Shown here one piece after another: positions 17,648-26,299 of a stretch of DNA of 64,000 bases (within the stretch, counting starts at the first letter, position 1; each line of letters starts with the position of its first letter). Below the pieces are notes generated by a model that did no database searches, was not told where the DNA came from, and saw only the letters and a program-made list of their open reading frames with translations. A program made the position numbers and the translations under genes. The stretch comes from Denitromonas iodatirespirans. Lineage in GTDB: Bacteria; Pseudomonadota; Gammaproteobacteria; Burkholderiales; Rhodocyclaceae. The stretch covers positions 62,001 to 126,000 of the forward strand of contig NZ_JAEKFT010000005.1 of assembly GCF_018524365.1 (NCBI RefSeq), read 5' to 3'.

Positions 17648-18145
17648 CTACAGAATCACCGGCCGGTTCGACAACTCGTCCGGGTTGCCGTCGGTTTTCG
17701 GATAGTGCGTGGCAATCAGAGCGCCGATATCGGCGACGGCCGCCGCGCAGCCGCCCGCATAGTCGCCGGCGCGAAAGCGCGCCTCCAGCGCACGGCAGAT
17801 GGCTTGCCAACGCGCGTCGGACACATGCCGGGCGATGCCCCGGTCGGCGACGATTTCCACCGCGCGGTCGGCGTACTGGATATACAGCAGCACACCGGTG
17901 TTCTCTTCGGTGTCCCAGATCCGCAGCGAGGCAAAAGCGTCGAGCGCGCGCTGACGCGGTGTCACGCCGCGCCACAGCTCGCCCAGACCAAGCCCGCCCT
18001 CGATCGCTAGACCGATTTCGCCGCGGTGCGCGGTTTCCGAGGTACGGATCGCCGCTTCGATGCCGGTCAGCATCGCCTCGGGAAAGCGCTGCTTCACCCG
18101 CCAGGCGGGGATCAGCAGATGACGCAGGATACGTTTGAAGTCCAT
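17648..18145 (-). CDS. TPM domain protein
   Basis: This is a 165-residue protein made almost entirely of one TPM (YgcG/Psb32-type) domain: a leading amphipathic region (about 1-25), then the conserved core with RTSETAHRGEIGLAIEGG, the hydrophobic strand GVLLYIQYADRAVEIVADRGI and a terminal CAAAV helix. It has no signal peptide. It is the last gene of the six-gene minus-strand operon, and its ATG overlaps the stop of the larger TPM gene (ATGA). The pair of TPM proteins with LemA is a common but functionally unresolved set, probably acting at the envelope. Confidence 0.88.
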   Translation of the reverse strand: MDFKRILRHLLIPAWRVKQRFPEAMLTGIEAAIRTSETAHRGEIGLAIEGGLGLGELWRGVTPRQRALDAFASLRIWDTEENTGVLLYIQYADRAVEIVADRGIARHVSDARWQAICRALEARFRAGDYAGGCAAAVADIGALIATHYPKTDGNPDELSNRPVIL

Positions 18146-19032
18146 CACCACCGCCCCGAGGCGCCGCCACCGCTGAAACCGCCGCCGCCGCCACTGAAAC
18201 CGCCACCGGATGACCAGCCGCCGCCGCGGCTGCCGAAGCCGCCGCCATGGCCGCTGCCGGTGGTCCACGGCCCGCCGCCGCGTCCACTGCCAACCAGCAA
18301 GACCGCCAAGGCAGCGACCACCGCCCCGACCCCAGCCATGGTCAGCGCGCTCGTGCTCAGGAACCACCACAGCCCGCCGGCCGCGGCGCCAACACCCGAG
18401 GCGAGCAGCCGGCCGAAGATGGCGCGCAGGAAGGGGGCGGCGAAAAAGGCGATGAATACGGTCTGAAACAGCAGATCAGACACCGAATCGACAGAGGCCG
18501 GCGGTGCGCGACGCACTGGCTCGGGCAAGGGTTCGCCGTCGATGCGCGCGATGATCGCATCGACCCCGGCGTTGAGCCCGTCGGCGAAGCGCCCGTCCCG
18601 AAAATGCGGGGTGATCTGCTCGGCGATGATGCGCTTGGCGATGGCGTCGGGAATCGCCCCTTCGAGCCCGCGCCCGACTTCGATGCGCATCTCGCGATCC
18701 GACTTGGCCACCAGCAGCAGCACACCGTCGTCGACGCCTTCACGACCCAGTTGCCAAGCATCGACCACGCGAATACTGAATTGCTCAATGGCTTCGGGCC
18801 GCGTCGTCGGCACGATGAGCACGGCCAGCTGACTGCCCTTGCGGGTTTCGAGCGCGCCCAGTCGGCTCTCCAGGGCGCTGCGCTCGGCCGCCGACAAGGT
18901 ACCGGTCTGGTCCGTCACCCGGGCGGCAAGCGCCGGCACCGGCTGCAGCGCTTGCGCCCATGCCGCAGCGGCGAACAAGCACAGCGCGACGAACAGCAGG
19001 CCGGGCAGCCGCAGCAGCGAATGCTTGCGCAT
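18145..19032 (-). CDS. YgcG-like TPM domain membrane protein
   Basis: This is a 295-residue protein with a signal peptide at 1-26 (ending AAAWAQ), a periplasmic TPM domain at about 35-170 (VTDQTGTLSAAE, then DDGVLLLVAKSDREMRIEVG and GRGLEGAIPDAIAKRI), two membrane helices at about 185-245, and a C-terminal tail of Gly and Ser repeats ending in GGGASGRW. This is the standard layout of YgcG proteins found next to LemA. Its start overlaps the LemA stop by one base (TAATG) and its stop overlaps the next gene (ATGA). The molecular role is unknown. Confidence 0.92.
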   Translation of the reverse strand: MRKHSLLRLPGLLFVALCLFAAAAWAQALQPVPALAARVTDQTGTLSAAERSALESRLGALETRKGSQLAVLIVPTTRPEAIEQFSIRVVDAWQLGREGVDDGVLLLVAKSDREMRIEVGRGLEGAIPDAIAKRIIAEQITPHFRDGRFADGLNAGVDAIIARIDGEPLPEPVRRAPPASVDSVSDLLFQTVFIAFFAAPFLRAIFGRLLASGVGAAAGGLWWFLSTSALTMAGVGAVVAALAVLLVGSGRGGGPWTTGSGHGGGFGSRGGGWSSGGGFSGGGGGFSGGGASGRW

Positions 19033-19628
19033 TACTTGGCTTTGCCGAAATTCACCGTGGGCGGCGTGCTGATTGCGGCCGGGTCTTCGACCGTGAAGCT
19101 GGCCTTGGGCGCGTAGCCCATCACCATGGCGGTCAGGTTGTTGGGGAAGGTCCGCACCGAAATGTTGTAGGTCTGCACCGCCTCGATGAAGCGGTTGCGC
19201 GCGACCGTGACGCGGTTTTCGGTGCCTTCGAGCTGGGCCTGCAGATCGCGGAAGTTGGCATCGGCCTTGAGTTCGGGGTAGCGCTCGACCACCACCAAGA
19301 GCCGCGACAGCGCGCTCGACAGACTGGCCTGGGCCTGGCCGAACTGCGCCATGGCGGCCGGATCGTTGAGCATCTCGGGGCTGAGCTTCATGCCCGCTAC
19401 GCCGGCACGCGCCTCGGTGACCTGGGTGAGGACTTCTTTTTCGTGATCGGCATAGCCCTGGACCACGTTGACCAAGTTGGGAATCAGATCGGCCCGGCGC
19501 TTGTACTGGTTGAGCACCTCGGCCCAGGCCGAATTGACCTTCTCGTCGTTGATCTGGATCTGGTTGTAGCCGCAGCCCGTGAGCATGAGGACGGTCAGGG
19601 CGATGGCGAGCAGGCGGAAAAACTTCAT
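19032..19628 (-). CDS. lemA: LemA family protein
   Basis: This is a 198-residue lipoprotein: signal peptide with lipobox LTGC (Cys20), then the LemA four-helix domain including RRADLIPNLVNVVQGY at about 44-59, VTEARAGV and the terminal YNISVRTFPNNLTA. The N-terminus would be lipid-anchored and the domain periplasmic. The family lacks a proven function; it is nearly always beside TPM/YgcG proteins, as here. The ATG overlaps the stop of the uracil-DNA glycosylase (ATGA). Confidence 0.94.
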   Translation of the reverse strand: MKFFRLLAIALTVLMLTGCGYNQIQINDEKVNSAWAEVLNQYKRRADLIPNLVNVVQGYADHEKEVLTQVTEARAGVAGMKLSPEMLNDPAAMAQFGQAQASLSSALSRLLVVVERYPELKADANFRDLQAQLEGTENRVTVARNRFIEAVQTYNISVRTFPNNLTAMVMGYAPKASFTVEDPAAISTPPTVNFGKAK

Positions 19629-20467
19629 CAGGCGTTGTCCTTGTCGAGGCGCTCTCGCATCTGCCGACGCGCAAAGCACAGGTCTTCCCACGCCTTGGCC
19701 TTGTCGAGCGGGTTGCGAAGCAGATAGGCGGGGTGATAGGTGACGATCACCGGAATGCCCTGGTAATCAAAACAGCGGCCGCGCGCCGAGGCAATGCGGA
19801 TGTCGGTATTCAACAGCGCCTGCGCCGCCGGCCGGCCCAGCGCGACGATCAGGCGCGGGCGGATCAGCGCGATCTGTCGCGCCAGATAGGGGAAACAGGC
19901 GGCTAGCTCGGCGGGCTCGGGGGTGCGGTTCATCGGCGGGCGGCACTTGACCGCGTTGGCGATGTACACATTGTCGCCGCGCGCCAGATCGATGGCCGCG
20001 AGCATGGCGTCGAGCAGCTTGCCGGCCTTGCCGACGAAGGGCTCGCCGCGTGCGTCCTCTTCCGCCCCCGGGCCTTCACCGACGAACAGCCAGTCGGCCT
20101 CGCGGTCGCCGACGCCGGGCACGGCCTGGGTGCGCTGCTCGCACAAGGCGCACTCGCGGCAGGCGAGGATCTTCCGGGTCAAGGTGTCCCAATCCAGATC
20201 TGCCGCATCGGCGACCCGAACGGCTGGCGTCTCGGGCTCTGCCTCCGGAGCCGGGCTGGCGGGTATCTTGTCGCGCCGGTCGACCGGAGGTTCCGCAGTG
20301 ACGGGCGACGGGATGTCGGGCGCAGCGGGGGGCGTCGGCTCTGCCGACGCGGCGGCGACGTGCTCGGCGCTGCCGGCCACGGCGCTGTCGGCCGCATCGG
20401 CCGCATCGCGCAGGCGCCAGATCGGCCCGAGGCCCATTTCGCGCAGGATGGAATAGCGGCGCGTCAT
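19628..20467 (-). CDS. Uracil-DNA glycosylase, type 4 (Fe-S)
   Basis: This is a 279-residue protein. The catalytic domain occupies about 90-279: CRECALC and further Cys for the 4Fe-4S cluster, the uracil-binding motif GEGPGAEEDARGEPFVG at about 132-148, and the HPAYLLR motif near 245-251. Type 4 and 5 enzymes remove uracil from DNA. The first 85 residues are a low-complexity Ala/Pro/Glu-rich extension often seen in betaproteobacterial versions; its role is unknown. The gene overlaps rimI upstream and lemA downstream by ATGA junctions. Confidence 0.93.
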   Translation of the reverse strand: MTRRYSILREMGLGPIWRLRDAADAADSAVAGSAEHVAAASAEPTPPAAPDIPSPVTAEPPVDRRDKIPASPAPEAEPETPAVRVADAADLDWDTLTRKILACRECALCEQRTQAVPGVGDREADWLFVGEGPGAEEDARGEPFVGKAGKLLDAMLAAIDLARGDNVYIANAVKCRPPMNRTPEPAELAACFPYLARQIALIRPRLIVALGRPAAQALLNTDIRIASARGRCFDYQGIPVIVTYHPAYLLRNPLDKAKAWEDLCFARRQMRERLDKDNA

Positions 20468-20916
20468 GGGGCGACCCGCATCACCAAGGCGTCTTCGCGA
20501 CCGTCTTCGGCCGGGTAGTAGCCCTTGCGACGACCGATGCTGGCAAAGCCGGCTTTTTCATAGACCGCCCTCGCCGCCAGATTGGATGGCCGCACTTCAA
20601 GAAAGAACTGGGTCACGCCACGGCCACGCAAGGTGTCGCGCAAAAACTGCAGCAAGCGCGCGCCAAGGCCGCGCCCCTGCGCCGCCAGCACGACACTGAA
20701 ATTGAGCAGGTGCGCCTCGTCGAACACCTGCATCACCACCGCGTAGGCCACCGGCGCATCGGCCTCGGCCATGATCCAGCAGCTGTAACCGGACGCCAGC
20801 GAATCTTCAAAATTGCCTCGGGTCCAGGGAAAGGGATAGAGCTGGGGTTCATGGTGCAGCACCCAATCGAGATCCTGCTCGCGCATCGGACGAAATGTCA
20901 CGGCATCAAAACTCAC
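20464..20916 (-). CDS. rimI: Ribosomal protein S18-alanine N-acetyltransferase RimI
   Basis: This is a 150-residue GNAT acetyltransferase with a central acetyl-CoA binding motif QGRGLGARLL at about 80-89 and a C-terminal EVRPSNLAARAVYEKAGF motif typical of RimI, which acetylates the N-terminal alanine of S18. It lies directly after tsaB with an ATGA overlap, the conserved tsaB-rimI arrangement of many proteobacteria. Confidence 0.95.
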   Translation of the reverse strand: MSFDAVTFRPMREQDLDWVLHHEPQLYPFPWTRGNFEDSLASGYSCWIMAEADAPVAYAVVMQVFDEAHLLNFSVVLAAQGRGLGARLLQFLRDTLRGRGVTQFFLEVRPSNLAARAVYEKAGFASIGRRKGYYPAEDGREDALVMRVAP

Positions 20917-21602
20917 GCTTTGCCGCCCTGCGCCAGACGCTCGGCTACGGTCTGTGCCACCTTGTCGCGCACATAGTGCAGCGCCACCTGCTCCGGGCTC
21001 AGCGCCGGCGCGTGGCGCAGCGACCGGGCGGCCAGACGCACCAGCTGGCCGGCCTCGGGCACCACCTGTGCCGGGCCGCGAACCAGCCGCAACTCTTCAG
21101 CGAGCAATCGATCGGGATAGTTGTCGAACGCGCTGCCGACGCCCAGCCACTCGCCCGCCCCTGGCAGGCGGACCGCCTCGGGCGGCTGGCACACGGGTCC
21201 GAAGACGGCCGTGTATCCGTGCTCGCCGTGGACGTAGCCGGCCACATAGGTTTCGCCCATGCGCGCGTCGGTCGCCACCAGCACCTGTGGCGCCGAGTGG
21301 GCGGCGGCGATCACGTCCAGGCTGCCGACCGGCACGATGCCGAGGTCGGCGGCCAGCGCGAACCCTTGTGCCACGCTGCAACCGAGACGCAGGCCGGTAA
21401 AGGCACCCGGGCCGATGCCCAGCGCGATGGCGTCGAGCGCATGCATGGCGAGGCCATGCTCGGCGAGCAGGTCGAGCACCACCGGGATCAGCCGGTCGGA
21501 CGGCGTCGCGCCGCCCTCGACCCATTGCTGACGGATCTGGTCGTCGACCAGCACGGCGACGCTGACGCGTTCGCAGGAAGATTCAATGCCGAGGAGTTTC
21601 AT
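20913..21602 (-). CDS. tsaB: tRNA threonylcarbamoyladenosine biosynthesis protein TsaB
   Basis: This is a 229-residue ASKHA-fold protein beginning MKLLGIESSCE, with the family motif GIGPGAFTGLRLG at about 62-74. TsaB binds TsaD and TsaE to make t6A37 in tRNA and has no catalytic metal site of its own. It is the first gene of the six-gene operon; about 90 bp separate it from the small gene on its upstream side, which should include the promoter. Confidence 0.95.
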   Translation of the reverse strand: MKLLGIESSCERVSVAVLVDDQIRQQWVEGGATPSDRLIPVVLDLLAEHGLAMHALDAIALGIGPGAFTGLRLGCSVAQGFALAADLGIVPVGSLDVIAAAHSAPQVLVATDARMGETYVAGYVHGEHGYTAVFGPVCQPPEAVRLPGAGEWLGVGSAFDNYPDRLLAEELRLVRGPAQVVPEAGQLVRLAARSLRHAPALSPEQVALHYVRDKVAQTVAERLAQGGKA

Positions 21603-21694
21603 CGAGACGGGATTGTACCTGCGCCGCCGGACGGCGACAGTCCCCGTATCGTCAGAATGCGCAATCCACGCCGGTCAATGCCGGCGGGCACTCA

Positions 21695-22003
21695 CTACCG
21701 GTTGCGCTGGCGGTTGCCGTAGGCCTTGCGGATCGCCTCGTCGATATCGCGCCGCATTTCCATGCGTTCGGTATCGCTCAGGGGGCGGCGCTGGCGACGA
21801 TCGTCATCGGCCGAGATATGCGCGAACTGGCTGACCGACGCACGGATGTCCGCCCGCCACGCACGATCCTGGTCCACCAGGGCTGCAGAATCGGTCAGCG
21901 TGTCCGTCGCCATGCGCTCGGCCGCCACCGGGCCGCTCAGTGCCATCGAGGCAATCAGCAAGGCGGTGGAACAGGACAGGCGCAGAATCGGATGTGTAGA
22001 CAT
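21695..22003 (-). CDS. Small exported protein of unknown function
   Basis: This is a 102-residue protein with a clear signal peptide (about 1-28, ending GPVAAE) and a charged mature part rich in Asp and Arg (DDDRRQRR, DTERMEMRRDIDEAIRK), probably helical and periplasmic. I cannot assign a family. Start ATG 22001-22003 places the signal peptide at the N-terminus; the frame extends to 22111 but without a sensible sequence. It is divergent from the OmpR gene with a gap of about 180 bp, so it could be a periplasmic partner or target of that two-component system; this is context only. Confidence 0.65.
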   Translation of the reverse strand: MSTHPILRLSCSTALLIASMALSGPVAAERMATDTLTDSAALVDQDRAWRADIRASVSQFAHISADDDRRQRRPLSDTERMEMRRDIDEAIRKAYGNRQRNR

Positions 22004-22185
22004 GGCGGCAAGACCGACGCACAAGAGATCATGGTGTCTAGATAGCGCGATTTTATCCATCGACCAAGCGACATGTAAGGCAATATTGCGCACAATAGAG
22101 GATCTTACCAACGGTTACGCTTGATGCCCGCCGAGCACCACCGCAGCGCTGGTTTCGGATCGCGGGTGTCGCTACGATGCACGCC

Positions 22186-22929
22186 ATGACAACACTCAAC
22201 GCCTCGAAACAGCGCTATCGCGTCCTGGTGGTCGACGACGACGCCCGCCTGCGCGACCTGCTGTCCCGCTACCTCTCCGAACAAGGCTACGCCGTCAAGG
22301 CAGTCACCGACAGCGCCGCCCTCGACCGCGCAATGCATCGCGAGCACTTCGACCTGATCGTGCTCGACCTGATGCTGCCCGGCGAAGACGGCCTGTCGAT
22401 CTGCCGCCGGCTGCGCTCGGCCGAAGACACCACGCCGATCATCATGCTCACCGCCAAGGGCGACGATGTCGATCGCATCCTCGGCCTGGAAATGGGCGCC
22501 GACGACTACCTGCCCAAACCCTTCAACCCGCGCGAGCTGGTGGCCCGCATCCAGGCCGTGATGCGCCGCCAGCCGCAGCAACTGCCCGGCGCCCCGGCTC
22601 TGGACGACGAAAGCGTGAGCTTCGGCGCCGTGACGGTCGACCTGGCTACCCGCACGCTGAGCCGCGACGGCGAAGACATCTCGCTGACCACCGGCGAATT
22701 CTCGCTGCTCAAGGTGCTGGTGCAGCATCCGCGCCAGCCGCTGTCGCGCGACAAGCTGATGGAGCTAGCCCGTGGCCGCGAATACGGCGTGTTCGATCGC
22801 GCCATCGACGTCCAGATCTCCCGTCTGCGCAAGCTGGTCGAGGACGATCCGGGCAAACCGCGCTACATCCAGACCGTGTGGGGTTTCGGCTACGTGTTCG
22901 TGCCGGACGGCAGCAAGTCGGCTGCCTGA
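22186..22929 (+). CDS. ompR: OmpR family response regulator
   Basis: This is a 247-residue protein with a receiver domain at about 10-125 (VVDDDARLRDLL, phospho-acceptor Asp in LIVLDLMLPGEDG, Lys in YLPKPF) and a winged-helix output domain at about 145-240 (VWGFGYVF). The GSK-rich end and strong similarity to OmpR place it in the osmotic/envelope porin-control group. ATG 22186 is taken because it fits OmpR starts; ATG 22177 is also possible. The kinase gene starts 4 bp after its stop. Confidence 0.92.
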   Translation: MTTLNASKQRYRVLVVDDDARLRDLLSRYLSEQGYAVKAVTDSAALDRAMHREHFDLIVLDLMLPGEDGLSICRRLRSAEDTTPIIMLTAKGDDVDRILGLEMGADDYLPKPFNPRELVARIQAVMRRQPQQLPGAPALDDESVSFGAVTVDLATRTLSRDGEDISLTTGEFSLLKVLVQHPRQPLSRDKLMELARGREYGVFDRAIDVQISRLRKLVEDDPGKPRYIQTVWGFGYVFVPDGSKSAA

Positions 22930-22933
22930 TTCC

Positions 22934-24292
22934 ATGACGCGCCGGGCGTCGGGCCTGCCCTATCTGCTGCCACGCTCGCTGCTGTGGCAGACCTTCGCGC
23001 TGCTGGCGCTGATGTTGCTACTCGCCTTTGCCGCTTGGTCGCAGATCGTGCGCCATTTCGAGCAAGCGCCCCGCGCCCGGGATCTGGCGCAAATGGTGGT
23101 CAGCATCGTCAACCTGACGCGCACCGCCCTGGTCAACGCCGACTCGGACCGCCGCTTGGAGATGCTGATCGACCTCACCGCGCTGGAGGGCATCCGTGTC
23201 TATCCGGCCGAGGCAGACGACGAACTCACGCCGCTGCCGAACACCCGCCCGATCCGCTTGCTGACCAACGACATCCGCCGTCAGCTCGGCCCGCAGACCC
23301 GCTTCGCCGGCAGTTGGGAGGGGCTCGAAGGTTTCTGGCTGAGCTTTCGCCTCGATCCGCTCGACAGCGAAGAGTACTGGGTGATGCTGCCGCGCGAGCG
23401 TATCCAGCGCCCGCGCGCACTCGAGTGGCTGGGGTGGGGCAGCGTGATCATGGCCATTGCCTTGCTGGGCGCCTACCTGATCGTTTTCCGTATCGGCCGG
23501 CCCCTGCGCAAGATCGCCCAGGCCGCGCGCATCGTCGGCCAAGGCCAGTACCCACCGCCGCTGCCGGCCGGCGGGCCGGGCGAGATCGCCGAAGTGGCCG
23601 ACGCCTTCAACCAGATGTCGGGCGACCTGGCGCGGCTGGAGAGCGACCGGGCGATCATTCTCGCCGGCGTCTCGCATGATCTGCGCACACCCCTCGCCCG
23701 CCTGCGTCTCGGGGTCGAGATGAGCGGCGCGCCCAGCGACGACGTGCGCGCGATGGTCAGCGACATCGAAGAGATGGACCGCGTCATCGGCCAGTTCGTC
23801 GACTACGGCCGCAGCGAACCGCAACCACCCGAGGTGGTGCACCTCGCCCAGTTGATCTCCGACATCACCGAACCGTATGCGCTGCGCGGCCTCAAGTTCG
23901 CGCTGCAACTGGACGATGCGGCCGCCATCCGTGTCCGTCCGGTGCCCCTGCGGCGCGCCCTGCGCAACCTCATCGACAACGCCGAACGCTACGGCGGCAA
24001 GGACCAGGTCATCTCCATTTGCACCGTCCCGCAGGGCGACAACTGGCAGATCTCGCTGCGCGACCAGGGGCCGGGCGTGCCCGAAAGCGCCTTCGAACGC
24101 CTCAAGCGCCCCTTCGTCCGGCTCGACGAGGCGCGCAGCAATCCGCAAGGCGCCGGCCTCGGCCTGGCCATCGTCGATCGATTCGCCCGTGCGCACGACG
24201 GCCGCTTCGACCTGGCCAATCATCCGGAGGGCGGGCTGATCGTCACCCTCACTCTGCCGGGCATCCACGCGCCTGTCATGAGTTCGGGCTAG
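22934..24292 (+). CDS. envZ: EnvZ-like sensor histidine kinase
   Basis: This is a 452-residue inner-membrane kinase. Two membrane helices (about 15-37 and 160-182) enclose a periplasmic domain of about 120 residues. These are followed by HAMP (about 183-235), a DHp domain with phospho-acceptor His in GVSHDLRTPLARLRLG, and the ATPase domain with NLIDNAERYGG (N box), DQGPGVP (G1) and GAGLGLAI (G2). The HDLRTPL sequence is the EnvZ type. It is cotranscribed with ompR (4-bp gap). A TAGAAT hexamer overlapping its end (24290-24295) may be the promoter of the next gene. Confidence 0.92.
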   Translation: MTRRASGLPYLLPRSLLWQTFALLALMLLLAFAAWSQIVRHFEQAPRARDLAQMVVSIVNLTRTALVNADSDRRLEMLIDLTALEGIRVYPAEADDELTPLPNTRPIRLLTNDIRRQLGPQTRFAGSWEGLEGFWLSFRLDPLDSEEYWVMLPRERIQRPRALEWLGWGSVIMAIALLGAYLIVFRIGRPLRKIAQAARIVGQGQYPPPLPAGGPGEIAEVADAFNQMSGDLARLESDRAIILAGVSHDLRTPLARLRLGVEMSGAPSDDVRAMVSDIEEMDRVIGQFVDYGRSEPQPPEVVHLAQLISDITEPYALRGLKFALQLDDAAAIRVRPVPLRRALRNLIDNAERYGGKDQVISICTVPQGDNWQISLRDQGPGVPESAFERLKRPFVRLDEARSNPQGAGLGLAIVDRFARAHDGRFDLANHPEGGLIVTLTLPGIHAPVMSSG

Positions 24293-24322
24293 AATCGGGA
24301 TTCGCAGAGTCGAGGGCCCACC

Positions 24323-25039
24323 ATGAGCATCGTGTTTCGCCAGCTGTTCGACGAAGACAGCTGCACCTACACCTACCTGCTGGCCGACGCGCTGACGGCC
24401 GACGCCGTGCTGATCGACACCGTGCTGGGTCATGTCGGCGGCTACCTGTCGCTCCTGCAGGAGCAAGGCCTGCAGTTGCGCTGGGTGCTCGAAACCCATG
24501 TGCACGCCGACCACATCACCGGCGCAGCAGCACTCAAGGAACACACCGGTGCGCGCACCGTGACCAGCGCCGCCGGCGGCGCCGAGTGTGCCGACCTGCG
24601 CGCCACCGACGACACCGTGATCGCCTTCGGCGAAGAGCTGATCCGCGTCATTTCCACCCCGGGCCACACGCCCGGCTGCGTCACCTATCGCTGGCGCGAT
24701 CGCGTGTTCACCGGCGACGCACTGCTGATCGGCGGTTGCGGCCGCACCGACTTCCAGGGCGGCGACGCGGCCACCCTCTACGACAGCATCACCCAGCGCC
24801 TGTTTTCCCTGCCGGGCGAAACGCTGGTGTATCCGGCGCACGACTACAAGGGCCAGCGGGTCTCGTGCATCGCCCAGGAGCGCGAGACCAATCCGCGTGT
24901 GGCCAACACCACGCGCGAGGCCTTTGTCGAGACCATGGCCGCGCTCAAGCTGCCGCCACCCCGGCAGATCGACACCGCCCTGCCGGCCAACGAGGCCTGC
25001 GGCCGGTCGCCGGAACTGATCGACCTCCAGGGCGTCTGA
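24323..25039 (+). CDS. Persulfide dioxygenase (ETHE1-like)
   Basis: This is a 238-residue metallo-beta-lactamase fold protein. The iron ligands are in HVHADH at about 59-64, the next His in STPGHTPG, Asp in FTGDAL and the last His in YPAHDYKG. CGRTDFQGG and YPAHDYKGQ are the marks of ETHE1-type persulfide dioxygenases, which oxidise glutathione persulfide to sulfite. At 238 residues it has the usual length and no rhodanese fusion. It is monocistronic between envZ and yciB. Confidence 0.92.
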   Translation: MSIVFRQLFDEDSCTYTYLLADALTADAVLIDTVLGHVGGYLSLLQEQGLQLRWVLETHVHADHITGAAALKEHTGARTVTSAAGGAECADLRATDDTVIAFGEELIRVISTPGHTPGCVTYRWRDRVFTGDALLIGGCGRTDFQGGDAATLYDSITQRLFSLPGETLVYPAHDYKGQRVSCIAQERETNPRVANTTREAFVETMAALKLPPPRQIDTALPANEACGRSPELIDLQGV

Positions 25040-25101
25040 CCACCAGCACCGGCCCATCGGCGCCCGAGCGCGCCTGACCGAAATCGATATAATCGTCGCC
25101 C

Positions 25102-25710
25102 ATGAAAGTTCTTTTCGACCTTCTCCCCGTCATCCTCTTCTTTGCCGCTTACAAGATCGCCGGCATGAACGAAGCGGCTGCGGCGGATCTGGCCAGCGCA
25201 CTGCTCGCCTCGGACATCGGCCTCAAGCAGGCGCCCATTCTCTTGGCCACCGCCGTCACCATCCTGGCGACCTTTGCGCAGATCGGCTGGGTGTGGATGC
25301 GCCATCGCAAGGTCGACACCATGCTGTGGGTCACGCTGTGCCTGGTCACGCTGCTCGGCGGCGCTACGCTGGTGTTCCACGATCCGGTGTTCATCAAGTG
25401 GAAGCCGACCGCGGTATATTGGCTGTTCGGCCTGTCGCTGCTGGTGTCGGCCGCGGTGTTTCACAAAAACCTGATCCGGGCCGTGCTCGAAGCCCAGATC
25501 CGCTTGCCGGACCGCATCTGGAGCCGCCTGAATGGCGCCTGGGCCGGGTTCTTTGCCCTGATGGGCGTGCTGAACCTCTATGTGGCGTTCAGTTTCTCGG
25601 AAGAGACCTGGGTCAATTTCAAGCTGTTCGGCGGCATGGGCCTGATGCTGCTGTTTGTCATCGCGCAGGGCATGTACCTGTCGCGCTATGTGGAAGAGGA
25701 ACCCCAATGA
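25102..25710 (+). CDS. yciB: Inner membrane-spanning protein YciB (septation protein A)
   Basis: This is a 202-residue protein with five hydrophobic segments, beginning [14 protein letters not shown] and containing [11 protein letters not shown] and [16 protein letters not shown], which are YciB/IspZ signatures. It interacts with cell-division and elongation proteins and affects envelope integrity. TATAAT at 25088-25093 is only 8 bp before the ATG and no Shine-Dalgarno is seen. The next gene starts inside its stop codon. Confidence 0.95.
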   Translation: MKVLFDLLPVILFFAAYKIAGMNEAAAADLASALLASDIGLKQAPILLATAVTILATFAQIGWVWMRHRKVDTMLWVTLCLVTLLGGATLVFHDPVFIKWKPTAVYWLFGLSLLVSAAVFHKNLIRAVLEAQIRLPDRIWSRLNGAWAGFFALMGVLNLYVAFSFSEETWVNFKLFGGMGLMLLFVIAQGMYLSRYVEEEPQ

Positions 25711-26009
25711 TGTTCTACGCCCTGATTGGCGAAGACGCCCCCGGCACGCTGGACACGCGCATGGCCGTGCGTGCCACGCACCTGGACCGTCTCAACGCCC
25801 TCAAGGACGAAGGCCGCCTGCTGCTGGCCGGCCCCTGCCCCGCCATCGACTCGCCCGACCCCGGCCCGGCCGGCTTTTCGGGCAGCCTGATCGTTGCCGA
25901 ATTCGCCTCGCTGGCCGAGGCCGAAGCCTGGATGGCGGCCGACCCCTATGTGACGCAGGGCGTGTTTGCGCGCACCACGGTCAAGCCCTTCAAGAAGGTC
26001 CTGCCGTGA
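25707..26009 (+). CDS. yciI: YciI family protein
   Basis: This is a 100-residue ferredoxin-like fold protein with the conserved His in RATHLDRL and Asp in ADPYV of YciI. The family is thought to be enzymatic but has no settled reaction. Two start codons stand in tandem (ATGATG at 25707-25712); the first overlaps the yciB stop. Order yciB-yciI-bolA-parvulin is conserved in many betaproteobacteria. Confidence 0.92.
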   Translation: MMFYALIGEDAPGTLDTRMAVRATHLDRLNALKDEGRLLLAGPCPAIDSPDPGPAGFSGSLIVAEFASLAEAEAWMAADPYVTQGVFARTTVKPFKKVLP

Positions 26010-26275
26010 GCGACACCCTGAACCGCATCGAAACCCGCCTCACCGAAGCCCTGGCACCGGTATCCCTGCATATCGACGACGAATCCGCCTTGCACGCCGG
26101 CCATGCCGGCGCCCGCGACGGCGGCGGCCACTATCGTGTCGACATCGTGTCCGCCGCCTTTGCCGGTAAAAATACGGTGGCCCGCCACCGCATGATCTAC
26201 GCGGCACTCGGCGATCTCATGCCGCGCGCCATTCACGCCCTGGCCATCCGCGCCAGCGCCCCCGAAGAACTCTGA
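26006..26275 (+). CDS. bolA: BolA family protein
   Basis: This is an 89-residue BolA-fold protein: helix 1 (NRIETRLTEAL), the LHIDDES strand, GHYRVDIVSAAFAGKNTVARHRMIYAAL with the conserved His, and a HALAIRA strand. BolA proteins pair with monothiol glutaredoxins in Fe-S handling. The start is GTG 26006, overlapping the yciI stop (GTGA). The ORF has no ATG that would keep the family N-terminus. Confidence 0.93.
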   Translation: MSDTLNRIETRLTEALAPVSLHIDDESALHAGHAGARDGGGHYRVDIVSAAFAGKNTVARHRMIYAALGDLMPRAIHALAIRASAPEEL

Positions 26276-26299
26276 CCCCGCCAACAAGGAAATTCCTGC

